Positions 6,094 to 12,880 of a stretch of 14,464 nucleotides of DNA are shown here, piece by piece. The DNA lies in contig PNNE01000206.1 of assembly GCA_013824055.1 (NCBI GenBank), positions 1 to 14,464 on the forward strand, given 5' to 3'. The stretch comes from Rhodobacter sp. (GTDB lineage Bacteria; Pseudomonadota; Alphaproteobacteria; Rhodobacterales; Rhodobacteraceae). Both the position numbers and the translations under genes were made by a program. Within the stretch, counting starts at the first letter, position 1. Every line of letters starts with the position of its first letter. The notes under the pieces are model-generated. The model was not told the DNA's origin. It saw nothing but the letters and a program-made list of their open reading frames with translations, and ran no database searches.

Positions 6094-6118
6094 CACCGAC
6101 TGCCGCCGCCAGCCGGTG
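6094..6118 (-). terminator. Putative hairpin downstream of the VWA gene
   Basis: Read on the minus strand, CACCGGCTG (6118-6110) pairs with CAGTCGGTG (6102-6094), eight Watson-Crick pairs and one G-T, around a 7-base loop. It starts about 10 bases after the VWA stop codon. No T-run follows, so termination efficiency is doubtful. Confidence 0.35.
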
Positions 6119-6128
6119 AAAAGCCATT

Positions 6129-7310
6129 TCAGCGCAGCTCCCGGATGCCGCGCGCCAACCCGTCCAGCGTCATCGGCACCATGCGATCCTCGAATGCCTC
6201 GCGGATCAGGGCGGTCGATCGGGTGTGGCCCCAGGCACGTTGTTCGACCGGATTGATCCAGACATGATGCGGCCACTGCGCCCGGACCCGGCGCAGCCAG
6301 ACCGCGCCCGCCTCGGGGTTCCAGTGTTCATTGGCGCCGCCGGGATGGGTGATCTCGTAGGGTGACATCGCCGCATCGCCCACCACGATCAGCCGCCAGT
6401 CCGACCCATAGGTGCGGATCACGTCCCAGGTCGGCGTCTGATGGTCCCAGCGCCGCCGGTTGTCGCGCCACAGGCCCTCGTAGATGCAGTTGTGGAAGTA
6501 GAACACCTCCAGATGCCGGAACTCGGCCCTTGCCGCAGTGAAAAGCTCTTCCATCACCCGGACATGGCTGTCCATCGACCCGCCGATGTCGAGCAGCAGC
6601 AGCACCTTGACCGCATTGCGCCGCTCGGGCCGGGTCTGCACGTCCAGCCAGCCCTGCGCCGCCGTGGCCCGGATCGTGCCGTCCAGGTCCAGCTCTTCGG
6701 TCGCGCCCTCGCGTGCCCAGCGGCGAAGGCGGCGCAGCGCCAGCTTCATCGTCCGGGTGCCGATCTCGGCATCGCCGTCCAGGTTGCGAAACTCGCGCCG
6801 GTCCCAGACCTTGACCGCGCGCTGGTGGCGGCTTTGCTCCTGGCCGATCCGCACCCCTTCGGGGTTGTACCCGTAAGCGCCGAAGGGCGACGTTCCCGCC
6901 GTCCCGATCCACTTCGACCCGCCCTGGTGCCGGCCCTTCTGGTCCGCCAGCCGCTGGCGCAGCGTATCCATCAGCGTGTCGAACCCGCCAAGGGCCTGGA
7001 TCGCCGCCCGCTCTTCGGCCGAAAGATGCCGTTCGGCCAGCTTTTCCAGCCAGTCGCGCGGCAGGTCCAGGGCATCAAGCACCTGATCCGCCGTCACACC
7101 CTCCAGGCCCGCGAAGGCCCGCGCAAAGGCCCGGTCGAAGCGGTCGATGTGACGCTCGTCCTTGACCAGCGTCAGGCGGGCGAGGTGATAGAAGCCCTCG
7201 GCGTCAAAGATCACCAGGCCCGCGGCCATCGCTTCCAGAAAGCTCAGGAACTCGCGCAGGGAAACCGGCACGCCTTCTTCCCGCAACGTCTGGAAGAATG
7301 GCAGGAACAT
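6129..7310 (-). CDS. VWA-domain protein, CoxE-like partner of MoxR
   Basis: The 393-residue soluble protein has a helical N-terminal half (about 1-130), then a basic linker that includes the glycine-rich GTAGTSPFGAYGYNPEG (136-152), and a C-terminal von Willebrand A domain (about 234-385). The strand VKVLLLLD leads into the metal-site motif DIGGSMDS at 241-248. The first motif is thus D-x-G-x-S rather than the canonical D-x-S-x-S. A second metal-site aspartate candidate is D312 in VVGDAAMSP. CoxE-type VWA proteins work with MoxR AAA+ ATPases in metal insertion or complex maturation, and a MoxR gene lies upstream in the same direction (9162-10013). The ATG at 7310 has only a weak GGGG upstream. 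The client of this pair is unknown. Confidence 0.88.
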   Translation of the reverse strand: MFLPFFQTLREEGVPVSLREFLSFLEAMAAGLVIFDAEGFYHLARLTLVKDERHIDRFDRAFARAFAGLEGVTADQVLDALDLPRDWLEKLAERHLSAEERAAIQALGGFDTLMDTLRQRLADQKGRHQGGSKWIGTAGTSPFGAYGYNPEGVRIGQEQSRHQRAVKVWDRREFRNLDGDAEIGTRTMKLALRRLRRWAREGATEELDLDGTIRATAAQGWLDVQTRPERRNAVKVLLLLDIGGSMDSHVRVMEELFTAARAEFRHLEVFYFHNCIYEGLWRDNRRRWDHQTPTWDVIRTYGSDWRLIVVGDAAMSPYEITHPGGANEHWNPEAGAVWLRRVRAQWPHHVWINPVEQRAWGHTRSTALIREAFEDRMVPMTLDGLARGIRELR

Positions 7311-7396
7311 GCGCTATGCCCCGATGTCTGCACGGAAATCGGACTTGAGCCCTGCAAGGCCCGGAACCAAAGCCTGCAAGAGAACCGCACCCGGCA

Positions 7397-7567
7397 TCAG
7401 GCCCGCAGCATCCGGTCCAGGCCGATGGTGACGAACAGGCCGAGGATCGCGAAGATCAGGCCGTGCACCAGGGCATATTGCACCATGTCCGCCAGCTTGC
7501 CGCCCCGCGCCCGGGCCCGGTACCCCCCGGTGAGTGCCCCCAACAGAAATCCGCCGATCACGAACAT
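7397..7567 (-). CDS. Small membrane protein, 56 residues
   Basis: Translation from the ATG at 7567 to the TGA at 7399-7397 gives 56 residues. A glycine-rich hydrophobic N-terminal segment (FVIGGFLLGALTGG, 2-15) comes first, then a basic stretch YRARARGGK (16-24). ADMVQYALVHG follows, then a second hydrophobic segment (LIFAILGLFVTIGL, 36-49) and the end DRMLRA. This is two membrane helices with a positively charged loop. I recall similar small proteins in Rhodobacteraceae at this place, sometimes mislabelled apolipoprotein acyltransferase; no enzyme domain is present. It lies 32 bases after the DUF2927 stop and 86 bases before the VWA start, so it belongs to the same transcription unit. Its ribosome binding site is weak (GGGGCGG). 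Confidence 0.72.
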   Translation of the reverse strand: MFVIGGFLLGALTGGYRARARGGKLADMVQYALVHGLIFAILGLFVTIGLDRMLRA

Positions 7568-7599
7568 GCCGCCCCATTTCCGGGACGCAGGCGCGCCCC

Positions 7600-8916
7600 T
7601 CAGCCCTTGTCTGCGCGGTCCGCCACGGCCGCGATGTCGCGCATCCGGGCCTGAACCGCCTTGTCAGGGCCGAAGCCATAGCGCGCGGGACCCGCGCTGT
7701 CCATGCGCAGCGCCGCCGCAGCCCGGGGGTTGCCCAAAGCCTCCTCCGCCTCGGCCTTGATCAGCAGCAGCGTCGCCAGGAGTGCCGCATTCTGGTGCCG
7801 CTCGACCACCGGAATCGCCCGGTCGGTCAGGCGTATGGCCTCTTCGGCCAGACCCCCGGCCAGAGCCATCGCCGCCATCTGCATGTCGACATGCGCCAGT
7901 TGCAGTCCGCCACCCGGCAGGCGGGCAAAGACGGCACCGGCCCGGTCGAAGGCGTCCAGCGCCTGTGCGGGGTTGCTGCCGGCCGCCAGGCGCCCGACGG
8001 CGAAGTAGCTGAAGCCCAGCCGGCTGTCGCGCCACCCCGAGGCCAGCGCGATCTCCAGCGCCCGTTCCGCCGCTGCCCGCCGCGCCGCGACCGAACCGTT
8101 GCGCCCCAGCGAGCTCTCGATCGCCCGCGTCCACTCCACCGGATTGCCTGCGCGCGCGCCCGGTCCGGCCCCCAGCCGCGCGGCCACCTCGTCGCGGCTC
8201 ATCCCGCTGGACAGGGCAGGGGAATAGGTCAGCCGCAGGATCTCCATGTCGAAGCCGGTCAGCACCGAATGGAAGTTGTCGTCGTTGAAGACGCTGTCGG
8301 CCAGCCGGTACAGGTCGTTCAGCGGCCCCAGCGCCTGGGCCAGTTCCTCGTGCAGGCAGTCGCGGATTTCCTGCGGGCTGGTGTCCGAAGGAATGAAGAT
8401 CGCCGCCCGCTCGCGCCGCGTGACCAGCGCCCAGTCCACCGCGTCCTGCCCGCGCTTGCGGCGATATTCGGCCAGCGAACCGACGTTCGGCACCACGAAG
8501 CAGGCGGCCGTCGGCGCCAGGCGGCGCAGTTCGGCGCGCGAGGCGAATTCCACCGTGATCCTGGCCGGACCCTGCGCCGGCCGGATGTCGATCCCCGCTT
8601 CCGATTGCAGCCGCCCGATCAGCGCGCCCAGGTCTCGCGGGGCGCTGTCCGGAACAGCGCCCGTCATCGCGACCGTCACCGGCCCCTCGAACCGGCTGAA
8701 CACCTCAAGCCCGCGCCCGCTTTCCATCGCGAAGGTCAGGTCCATGAAGTCCCGCACCAGCGAGCCCTCCGCCCCCGGCAGCGCCGAAAGCCGCCCCGCG
8801 CCAAGCGTGCCGAAGCCCACGCCCACCTCGGCCGGAGGGCGGTTCTTCGACACCTGCGCCGGCGGGGCACAGGCCGAAACCACGCAAAGTGCGACGATCA
8901 TCGCGGGCAGGCGCAT
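7600..8916 (-). CDS. DUF2927-type lipoprotein with TPR-like C-terminal half
   Basis: The 438-residue product starts with a lipoprotein signal (MRLPAMIVALCVVSAC, with the lipidated cysteine at 16), so it should be anchored in the envelope. The middle region (about 50-235) matches what I remember of DUF2927. It includes CLHEELAQALGPLND at 187-201, which resembles the helix of a zincin peptidase but with glutamine where the second histidine of HExxH would be. The C-terminal half (about 260-425) consists of paired amphipathic alanine-rich helices of the TPR/SEL1 kind. The ATG at 8916 is chosen; a TTG directly before it would add one residue. GGAA lies about 8 bases upstream. The gene sits between moxR and the small membrane gene. 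Its function is unknown, and peptidase activity is only a possibility. Confidence 0.82.
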   Translation of the reverse strand: MRLPAMIVALCVVSACAPPAQVSKNRPPAEVGVGFGTLGAGRLSALPGAEGSLVRDFMDLTFAMESGRGLEVFSRFEGPVTVAMTGAVPDSAPRDLGALIGRLQSEAGIDIRPAQGPARITVEFASRAELRRLAPTAACFVVPNVGSLAEYRRKRGQDAVDWALVTRRERAAIFIPSDTSPQEIRDCLHEELAQALGPLNDLYRLADSVFNDDNFHSVLTGFDMEILRLTYSPALSSGMSRDEVAARLGAGPGARAGNPVEWTRAIESSLGRNGSVAARRAAAERALEIALASGWRDSRLGFSYFAVGRLAAGSNPAQALDAFDRAGAVFARLPGGGLQLAHVDMQMAAMALAGGLAEEAIRLTDRAIPVVERHQNAALLATLLLIKAEAEEALGNPRAAAALRMDSAGPARYGFGPDKAVQARMRDIAAVADRADKG

Positions 8917-9161
8917 CAAGGGTTCCGTCAGGCAACAGGCCCCCGGAGGTTGGGACAGGCCAAGTGTCCAAGGGACGACCCCATCAAGTCAATTCGGGAA
9001 AAAACCAAGACTTTACCGACAACTACCCCTCGCGTTTCACGCGGGGCGGGGCGCAGGATATACCCTGCCGCTTCACGCAATGTTACAAATGCGACCAGCC
9101 AGAGACCGACGCGGGCCACCCAAAGCCCTGCGCGATCCGATTCGCAGCGACGACCGGGCGC
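8917..9161. other. Spacer between moxR and the DUF2927 gene (245 bp)
   Basis: No gene is visible. On the minus strand a TATATC at 9062-9057 resembles the -10 boxes of edd and the M48 gene, but no well-placed -35 hexamer lies in front of it (TTGTAA is 20 bases away). A hairpin at 9027-9046 has five pairs around a TTT/GAA loop, a single bulge and three more pairs. It lies downstream of moxR and upstream of the DUF2927 gene and could be a weak terminator or part of the leader. Confidence 0.5.
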
Positions 9162-10013
9162 CTAGCGCTGCCCGCGCGCCATGAAGGCCAGCCGCTCGAA
9201 CAGCTGAATATCCTGTTCGTTCTTCAAGAGCGCCCCGTGCAGCTTGGGCAGCGCCGATTTCGCGTCACGGCGCAGGTCTTCCGGCGCCAGGTCCTCGGCC
9301 AGCAAGAGCCGCAGCCAGTCCAGCACCTCGGAGGTCGACGGCTTCTTCTTCAATCCCGGCACCTCGCGCAGCTCGTAGAACTGCGTCAGCGCCGCGGTCA
9401 GCAGACGGTCCTTGATGTGGGGAAAATGCACCCGCACGATCGCCGCCAGGGTGTCTGCGTCCGGAAACCGGATGTAGTGAAAGAAGCAGCGCCGCAGGAA
9501 GGCGTCCGGCAGCTCCTTTTCGTTGTTCGAGGTGATGATCACCACCGGCCGGTGCCTTGCCCGCACCATCTCGCCGGTCTCGTAGACGTGGAACTCCATC
9601 CGGTCCAACTCCTGCAACAGGTCGTTGGGAAATTCGATGTCGGCCTTGTCGATCTCGTCGATCAGCAGGACCACCCGGCCTGTCGCCTCGAAGGCCTGCC
9701 AGAGCTTGCCCTTGCGGATATAGTTGCGCACGTCCTGCACCCGCTCGCCGCCAAGTCCGGGACCCAGCTGGCTGTCGCGCAACCGGCTGACCGCGTCATA
9801 TTCGTAAAGCCCCTGCTGTGCCCTGGTCGTGGACTTCACGTGCCACTCGATCAACGGCAGGCCAAGCGAGGTCGCCACCTGACGCGCAAGCTCGGTCTTG
9901 CCGGTTCCGGGTTCGCCCTTGACCAGGAGGGGGCGCTGCAACGTGACCGCCGCATTCACCGCCAGCGCCAGATCGTCGGACGCGACGTAAGTGGATGTCG
10001 TGGCGAATTTCAT
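9162..10013 (-). CDS. MoxR-family AAA+ ATPase
   Basis: The 283-residue AAA+ protein has Walker A GEPGTGKT at 33-40, Walker B VVLLIDE at 114-120 (D119, E120), sensor 1 TSNN at 161-164 and the arginine-finger region PDAFLRRC at 169-176. The C-terminal helical lid follows (about 185-280) and contains STSEVLDWL (226-234). MoxR ATPases act as chaperones with VWA-domain proteins, remodelling or activating a client complex; the matching VWA gene is downstream at 6129-7310. Unusually, two other genes lie between them. The ATG at 10013 begins the family sequence MKFATTSTYVASDDL and has only a weak ribosome binding site (AGGAT, about 12 bases away). It is transcribed divergently from dksA. Confidence 0.93.
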   Translation of the reverse strand: MKFATTSTYVASDDLALAVNAAVTLQRPLLVKGEPGTGKTELARQVATSLGLPLIEWHVKSTTRAQQGLYEYDAVSRLRDSQLGPGLGGERVQDVRNYIRKGKLWQAFEATGRVVLLIDEIDKADIEFPNDLLQELDRMEFHVYETGEMVRARHRPVVIITSNNEKELPDAFLRRCFFHYIRFPDADTLAAIVRVHFPHIKDRLLTAALTQFYELREVPGLKKKPSTSEVLDWLRLLLAEDLAPEDLRRDAKSALPKLHGALLKNEQDIQLFERLAFMARGQR

Positions 10014-10085
10014 GGCGAATACAACATCCTGACGCGGCCGGTTTCACAAACCCTACCTGTGCCCAGAAAATGTCGCAACCGCTAG

Positions 10086-10114
10086 TGACAATCTGTGGCG
10101 CTTGCGATACATGC
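10086..10114 (+). promoter_or_regulatory. Possible promoter of the DksA-family gene
   Basis: GTGACA followed 17 bases later by TACATG lies upstream of both candidate start codons of the DksA-family gene. The -35 box matches the consensus at five of six positions but the -10 box is poor. The space between the divergent moxR and dksA starts is otherwise featureless. Confidence 0.3.
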
Positions 10115-10186
10115 CCGCCGAACAGGAGCGCGTCGATGACAGAAGCCCACCTGTCGGAGGCATCCGGCGCGAAGGAGAGTGTTTCG

Positions 10187-10609
10187 ATGAAGGCCGAGGT
10201 TTTCCTCCCCGACGATTACCGTCCCGCCGAGGACGAGCCGTTCATGAACGACCGGCAACTTGAATACTTCCGCCGCAAGCTGCTGATCTGGAAGCAGGAA
10301 TTGCTGGACCAGTCGGCCGAGACCATCGACAGCCTGCAAGACAGCGCCCGCAACGTCCCCGACATCGCCGACCGCGCCTCCGAGGAGACCGACCGCGCGC
10401 TCGAGCTGCGCACCCGCGACCGGCAGCGCAAGCTGGTCGCCAAGATCGACGCGGCCCTGCGCCGGATCGAGAATGGCGAATTCGGCTATTGCGAGGTGAC
10501 GGGCGAGCCGATCAGCCTGAAGCGTCTTGACGCGCGGCCCATCGCCACGATGACGCTGGAAGCCCAGGAACGCCACGAACGCCGCGAGAAGGTTCACCGC
10601 GACGACTGA
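10187..10609 (+). CDS. dksA: DksA/TraR-family RNA polymerase-binding regulator, single-cysteine type
   Basis: DksA binds the RNA polymerase secondary channel and, with ppGpp, changes transcription of stable RNA and amino-acid genes. The 140 residues comprise an N-terminal helical part, the coiled-coil (about 22-95) with tip motif DIADRA at 59-64, which keeps the DxxDxA acidic pattern, and a C-terminal globular part. E. coli DksA has a four-cysteine zinc finger; here only C102 (GYCEVTGEP) remains, as in the R. sphaeroides homologue, so zinc is probably not bound. The ATG at 10187 has AAGGAGAG about 8 bases upstream and gives the usual MKAE-type start. A second start, ATG at 10136, also has CAGGAG about 8 bases upstream and would add 17 residues (MTEAHLSEASGAKESVS). 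Both may be used. A strong hairpin follows the gene. Confidence 0.93.
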   Translation: MKAEVFLPDDYRPAEDEPFMNDRQLEYFRRKLLIWKQELLDQSAETIDSLQDSARNVPDIADRASEETDRALELRTRDRQRKLVAKIDAALRRIENGEFGYCEVTGEPISLKRLDARPIATMTLEAQERHERREKVHRDD

Positions 10610-10638
10610 CGCCCACCCGGCGACACTATGCGCAGTTG

Positions 10639-10661
10639 ACGCCGGGCCGTTGGTCCGGCGT
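10639..10661 (+). terminator. Strong hairpin between dksA and the monooxygenase
   Basis: ACGCCGGGCC (10639-10648) pairs with GGTCCGGCGT (10652-10661) through nine Watson-Crick pairs and one G-T around the loop GTT. It begins about 30 bases after the dksA stop and ends 23 bases before the next start codon. The bases after the stem are TGTCGTCTG, a weak U-tract at best, so partial termination or attenuation is likely. Confidence 0.5.
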
Positions 10662-10684
10662 TGTCGTCTGCAAGGGAGACTGAC

Positions 10685-11866
10685 ATGAGCCTGATCGGCC
10701 AATCCGTGACGATCCTCGGCGCAGGGGTCGCAGGCCTTGCGGTCAGCCGTGCGCTGGCCCTGCGCGGCTGCCGGGTCACCGTGCTGGAACAGGCCGACGC
10801 GATCCGCGAGGTTGGCGCGGGTCTGCAAATCTCGCCCAACGGTGCTTGCGTGCTGCGCGCGCTTGGCCTGCAACCGCAGCTGGATGCGGTGTCAACGCGG
10901 GCCGAGGCGGTGCAGCTGATCGACGGCCCGACGGGCGACCCGGTCACCCGGCTGGACCTTGCCCGCCTGCGCCCCGACCAGGGCTATCACTTCCTGCACC
11001 GCGCCGATCTGGTCTCGCTGCTGCTGAAGGGCGCGACCGAGGCGGGCGTCACGCTCCGCCTCCTGTCGCGGGCGGTGGCGGTCGATCTCTCCGGCCCGCA
11101 CCCTGCCGTGACGCTGGACACGGGCGAGCGGATCGAGACCCCGTTCCTGGTCGGCGCCGACGGCTTGCAGTCACGGACCCGCGCGGCGCTGAATGGGCCG
11201 GAGCAGCCCTTCTTCACCCATCAGGTCGCCTGGCGCGACGTGATCCCGTGCGAGCCCGGTGCGGCCCCGGTCGCCGAGGTCCACATGGGCCCCGGCCGCC
11301 ACCTGGTCAGCTATCCGTTGCGCGGCGGGACGCTGCGCAACATCGTCGCCGTCGAAGAACGCGCGAAATGGGCCGAGGAAGGCTGGACCCTGCGCGATGA
11401 CAGCATGGACATGCGCCTGGCCTTCGCGGGCTTCTCTCCGCGGGTCCGCGCCTGGCTTGACCGGGTCGAGGACCCCTGGCTCTGGGGGCTGTTCCGCCAC
11501 TCGGTCGCGCAGACCTGGGTCAAGCCGATGGGGCAGGGCGGGGTTGCCCTCATGGGCGACGCGGCCCACCCGACGCTGCCCTTCCTTGCGCAGGGCGCGT
11601 CGATGGGCCTGGAAGACGCCTGGGTCCTGGCTCGGGCGCTGGCCAGCCACGACACTGTCGCGGCTGCCCTGGCCGCCTATCAGATGCTGCGCAAACCCCG
11701 CACCACCCGGATCGTCGCCGCCGCCAGTGCCAATGCCCGCGCCTACCATTTGTCGGGCCTGCCGCGGATGATCGGCCATGCCGGGATGCGGGCCCTGGGG
11801 CGCCTGTCGCCGGGCACGATGCTCAGCCGTTTCGACTGGCTTTACGGCCACGACGTGACGCAGTGA
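10685..11866 (+). CDS. FAD-dependent monooxygenase (salicylate hydroxylase-like)
   Basis: This 393-residue group A flavoprotein hydroxylase uses NAD(P)H and oxygen to hydroxylate an aromatic or related substrate. The FAD fold begins with GAGVAGL (12-18). LQISPN (47-52) is typical of the salicylate/3-hydroxybenzoate hydroxylase group. The DG motif GADGLQSRTR spans 157-166, and the ribityl-binding GD motif GDAAHPTLPFLAQGASMG spans 291-308. No signal peptide or membrane segment is evident. The ATG at 10685 has AAGGGAG about 7 bases upstream; an in-frame codon at 10661 would add eight residues but lies inside the hairpin and lacks a binding site. The substrate cannot be read from the sequence, and no aromatic catabolic genes are nearby. 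The gene stands alone behind dksA. Confidence 0.88.
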   Translation: MSLIGQSVTILGAGVAGLAVSRALALRGCRVTVLEQADAIREVGAGLQISPNGACVLRALGLQPQLDAVSTRAEAVQLIDGPTGDPVTRLDLARLRPDQGYHFLHRADLVSLLLKGATEAGVTLRLLSRAVAVDLSGPHPAVTLDTGERIETPFLVGADGLQSRTRAALNGPEQPFFTHQVAWRDVIPCEPGAAPVAEVHMGPGRHLVSYPLRGGTLRNIVAVEERAKWAEEGWTLRDDSMDMRLAFAGFSPRVRAWLDRVEDPWLWGLFRHSVAQTWVKPMGQGGVALMGDAAHPTLPFLAQGASMGLEDAWVLARALASHDTVAAALAAYQMLRKPRTTRIVAAASANARAYHLSGLPRMIGHAGMRALGRLSPGTMLSRFDWLYGHDVTQ

Positions 11867-12054
11867 CGCCGGCGCCAAGGCGCAGACCGTTCCGCACGGA
11901 ACAGCACGATCCTGCGCAGCGCCTTTTGCCCGCATCCCCCCGGGGTCTGCGCCGCTCTGGGGCGCGATCTGGCTGAAGCACGGTGAAAGCCAGCTTGTTC
12001 ATGCCGCGCAATGCATTGACCCTGCTGGAAAACCTCCATGCCCGGTGTGAACGG
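11867..12054. other. Spacer between convergent monooxygenase and xth genes
   Basis: No gene is supported here. GTTCCG-CA-CGGAAC at 11889-11902 is an inverted repeat soon after the monooxygenase stop. A second inverted repeat, GGTGTGA (12044-12050) and TCACACC (12055-12061) around ACGG, overlaps the xth stop codon. Neither has a T-run, but each is placed where a 3'-end hairpin would be expected. Confidence 0.5.
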
Positions 12055-12834
12055 TCACACCGCGATCTCGACCCAGACCGGCACATGGTCGCTTGGCTTG
12101 TCGCCGCCCCTGACCGCCTTGTCGATCCCCGCCGCCTCCAGCCGGTCCGCCGCCTGGGGGCTGCACATCACATGGTCGATCCGGATGCCGTTGTTCCGCT
12201 CCCAGGCTCCGGCCTGATAGTCCCAGAACGTGTAGACCCCGGGCGAGGCGTCCCGCACCCGGATCGCATCGGTCAGCCCCAGGTTCGCCAGCCTGCGGAA
12301 CGCCCCCCGGCTTTCCGGCAGGAACAGCGCATCGTTGACCCAGGCCTCCGGTCTTGCCGCATCCACCGGCTGCGGGATCACGTTGTAGTCCCCCAGGCAG
12401 ATGAAGGGCTGCTCTGATGCCAGCAGCTCGCGCACCCGCCCTTCCATCCGCGCCATCCAGGCCAGCTTGTAGTCGTACTTCGGCCCCGGAGCCGGATTGC
12501 CGTTCGGCAGGTACAGCCCGCAGACCCGCAGCGGCCGCCCGGCATCCACCACCGCCTCGATCCACCGCGCCTGTTCGTCGCTGGCGTCGCCCGGCAACCC
12601 GCGGCGCAGATCCGACACCGGCAACTTGGACAGGATCGCCACCCCGTTGAACCCCTTCTGGCCATGCGTCTCGACCCGGTAGCCCATCGCCTCGATCTCG
12701 GCGCGGGGAAAGCCCTCGTCCACCGACTTGATCTCTTGCAGGCAGACCACGTCCGGCGCGGACTGCTCCAGCCAGGCCTTCAAGGCCTCGATCCGCGCCT
12801 TGATCCCGTTGATGTTGAACGTCGCCAGCTTCAT
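12055..12834 (-). CDS. xth: Exodeoxyribonuclease III (AP endonuclease family)
   Basis: This 259-residue Mg-dependent nuclease of the endonuclease/exonuclease/phosphatase fold cuts DNA at abasic sites and has 3'-5' exonuclease activity in base excision repair. The E. coli XthA catalytic set is all visible: N7 (ATFNING, 4-10), E34 (CLQEIKS, 31-37), Y108 (LYLPNGNP, 107-114), D149 and N151 (LGDYNV, 147-152), D220 (RIDHVM, 218-223), and D249/H250 (SDHVP, 248-252). The ATG at 12834 is chosen because GGAGG lies 8 bases upstream and the conserved strand MKLATFNING starts there; a GTG 15 bases further up is less likely. It follows a hypothetical gene by 46 bases on the same strand. An inverted repeat covers its stop codon. 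Confidence 0.95.
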   Translation of the reverse strand: MKLATFNINGIKARIEALKAWLEQSAPDVVCLQEIKSVDEGFPRAEIEAMGYRVETHGQKGFNGVAILSKLPVSDLRRGLPGDASDEQARWIEAVVDAGRPLRVCGLYLPNGNPAPGPKYDYKLAWMARMEGRVRELLASEQPFICLGDYNVIPQPVDAARPEAWVNDALFLPESRGAFRRLANLGLTDAIRVRDASPGVYTFWDYQAGAWERNNGIRIDHVMCSPQAADRLEAAGIDKAVRGGDKPSDHVPVWVEIAV

Positions 12835-12880
12835 GCCCAGGTCCTCCACCCCGCAACCCTAGGCCGCGGGACCCGAAGGC

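Noticed and set aside
10661..10684. Earlier in-frame start for the FAD monooxygenase
   Set aside because: It lies at the edge of a strong hairpin without a binding site, whereas the ATG at 10685 follows AAGGGAG and gives the usual length.
11889..11902. GTTCCG-CA-CGGAAC as an SOS (LexA) box near xth
   Set aside because: The alphaproteobacterial LexA site is a direct repeat GTTC-N7-GTTC. This is an inverted repeat, and it lies downstream rather than upstream of both genes.
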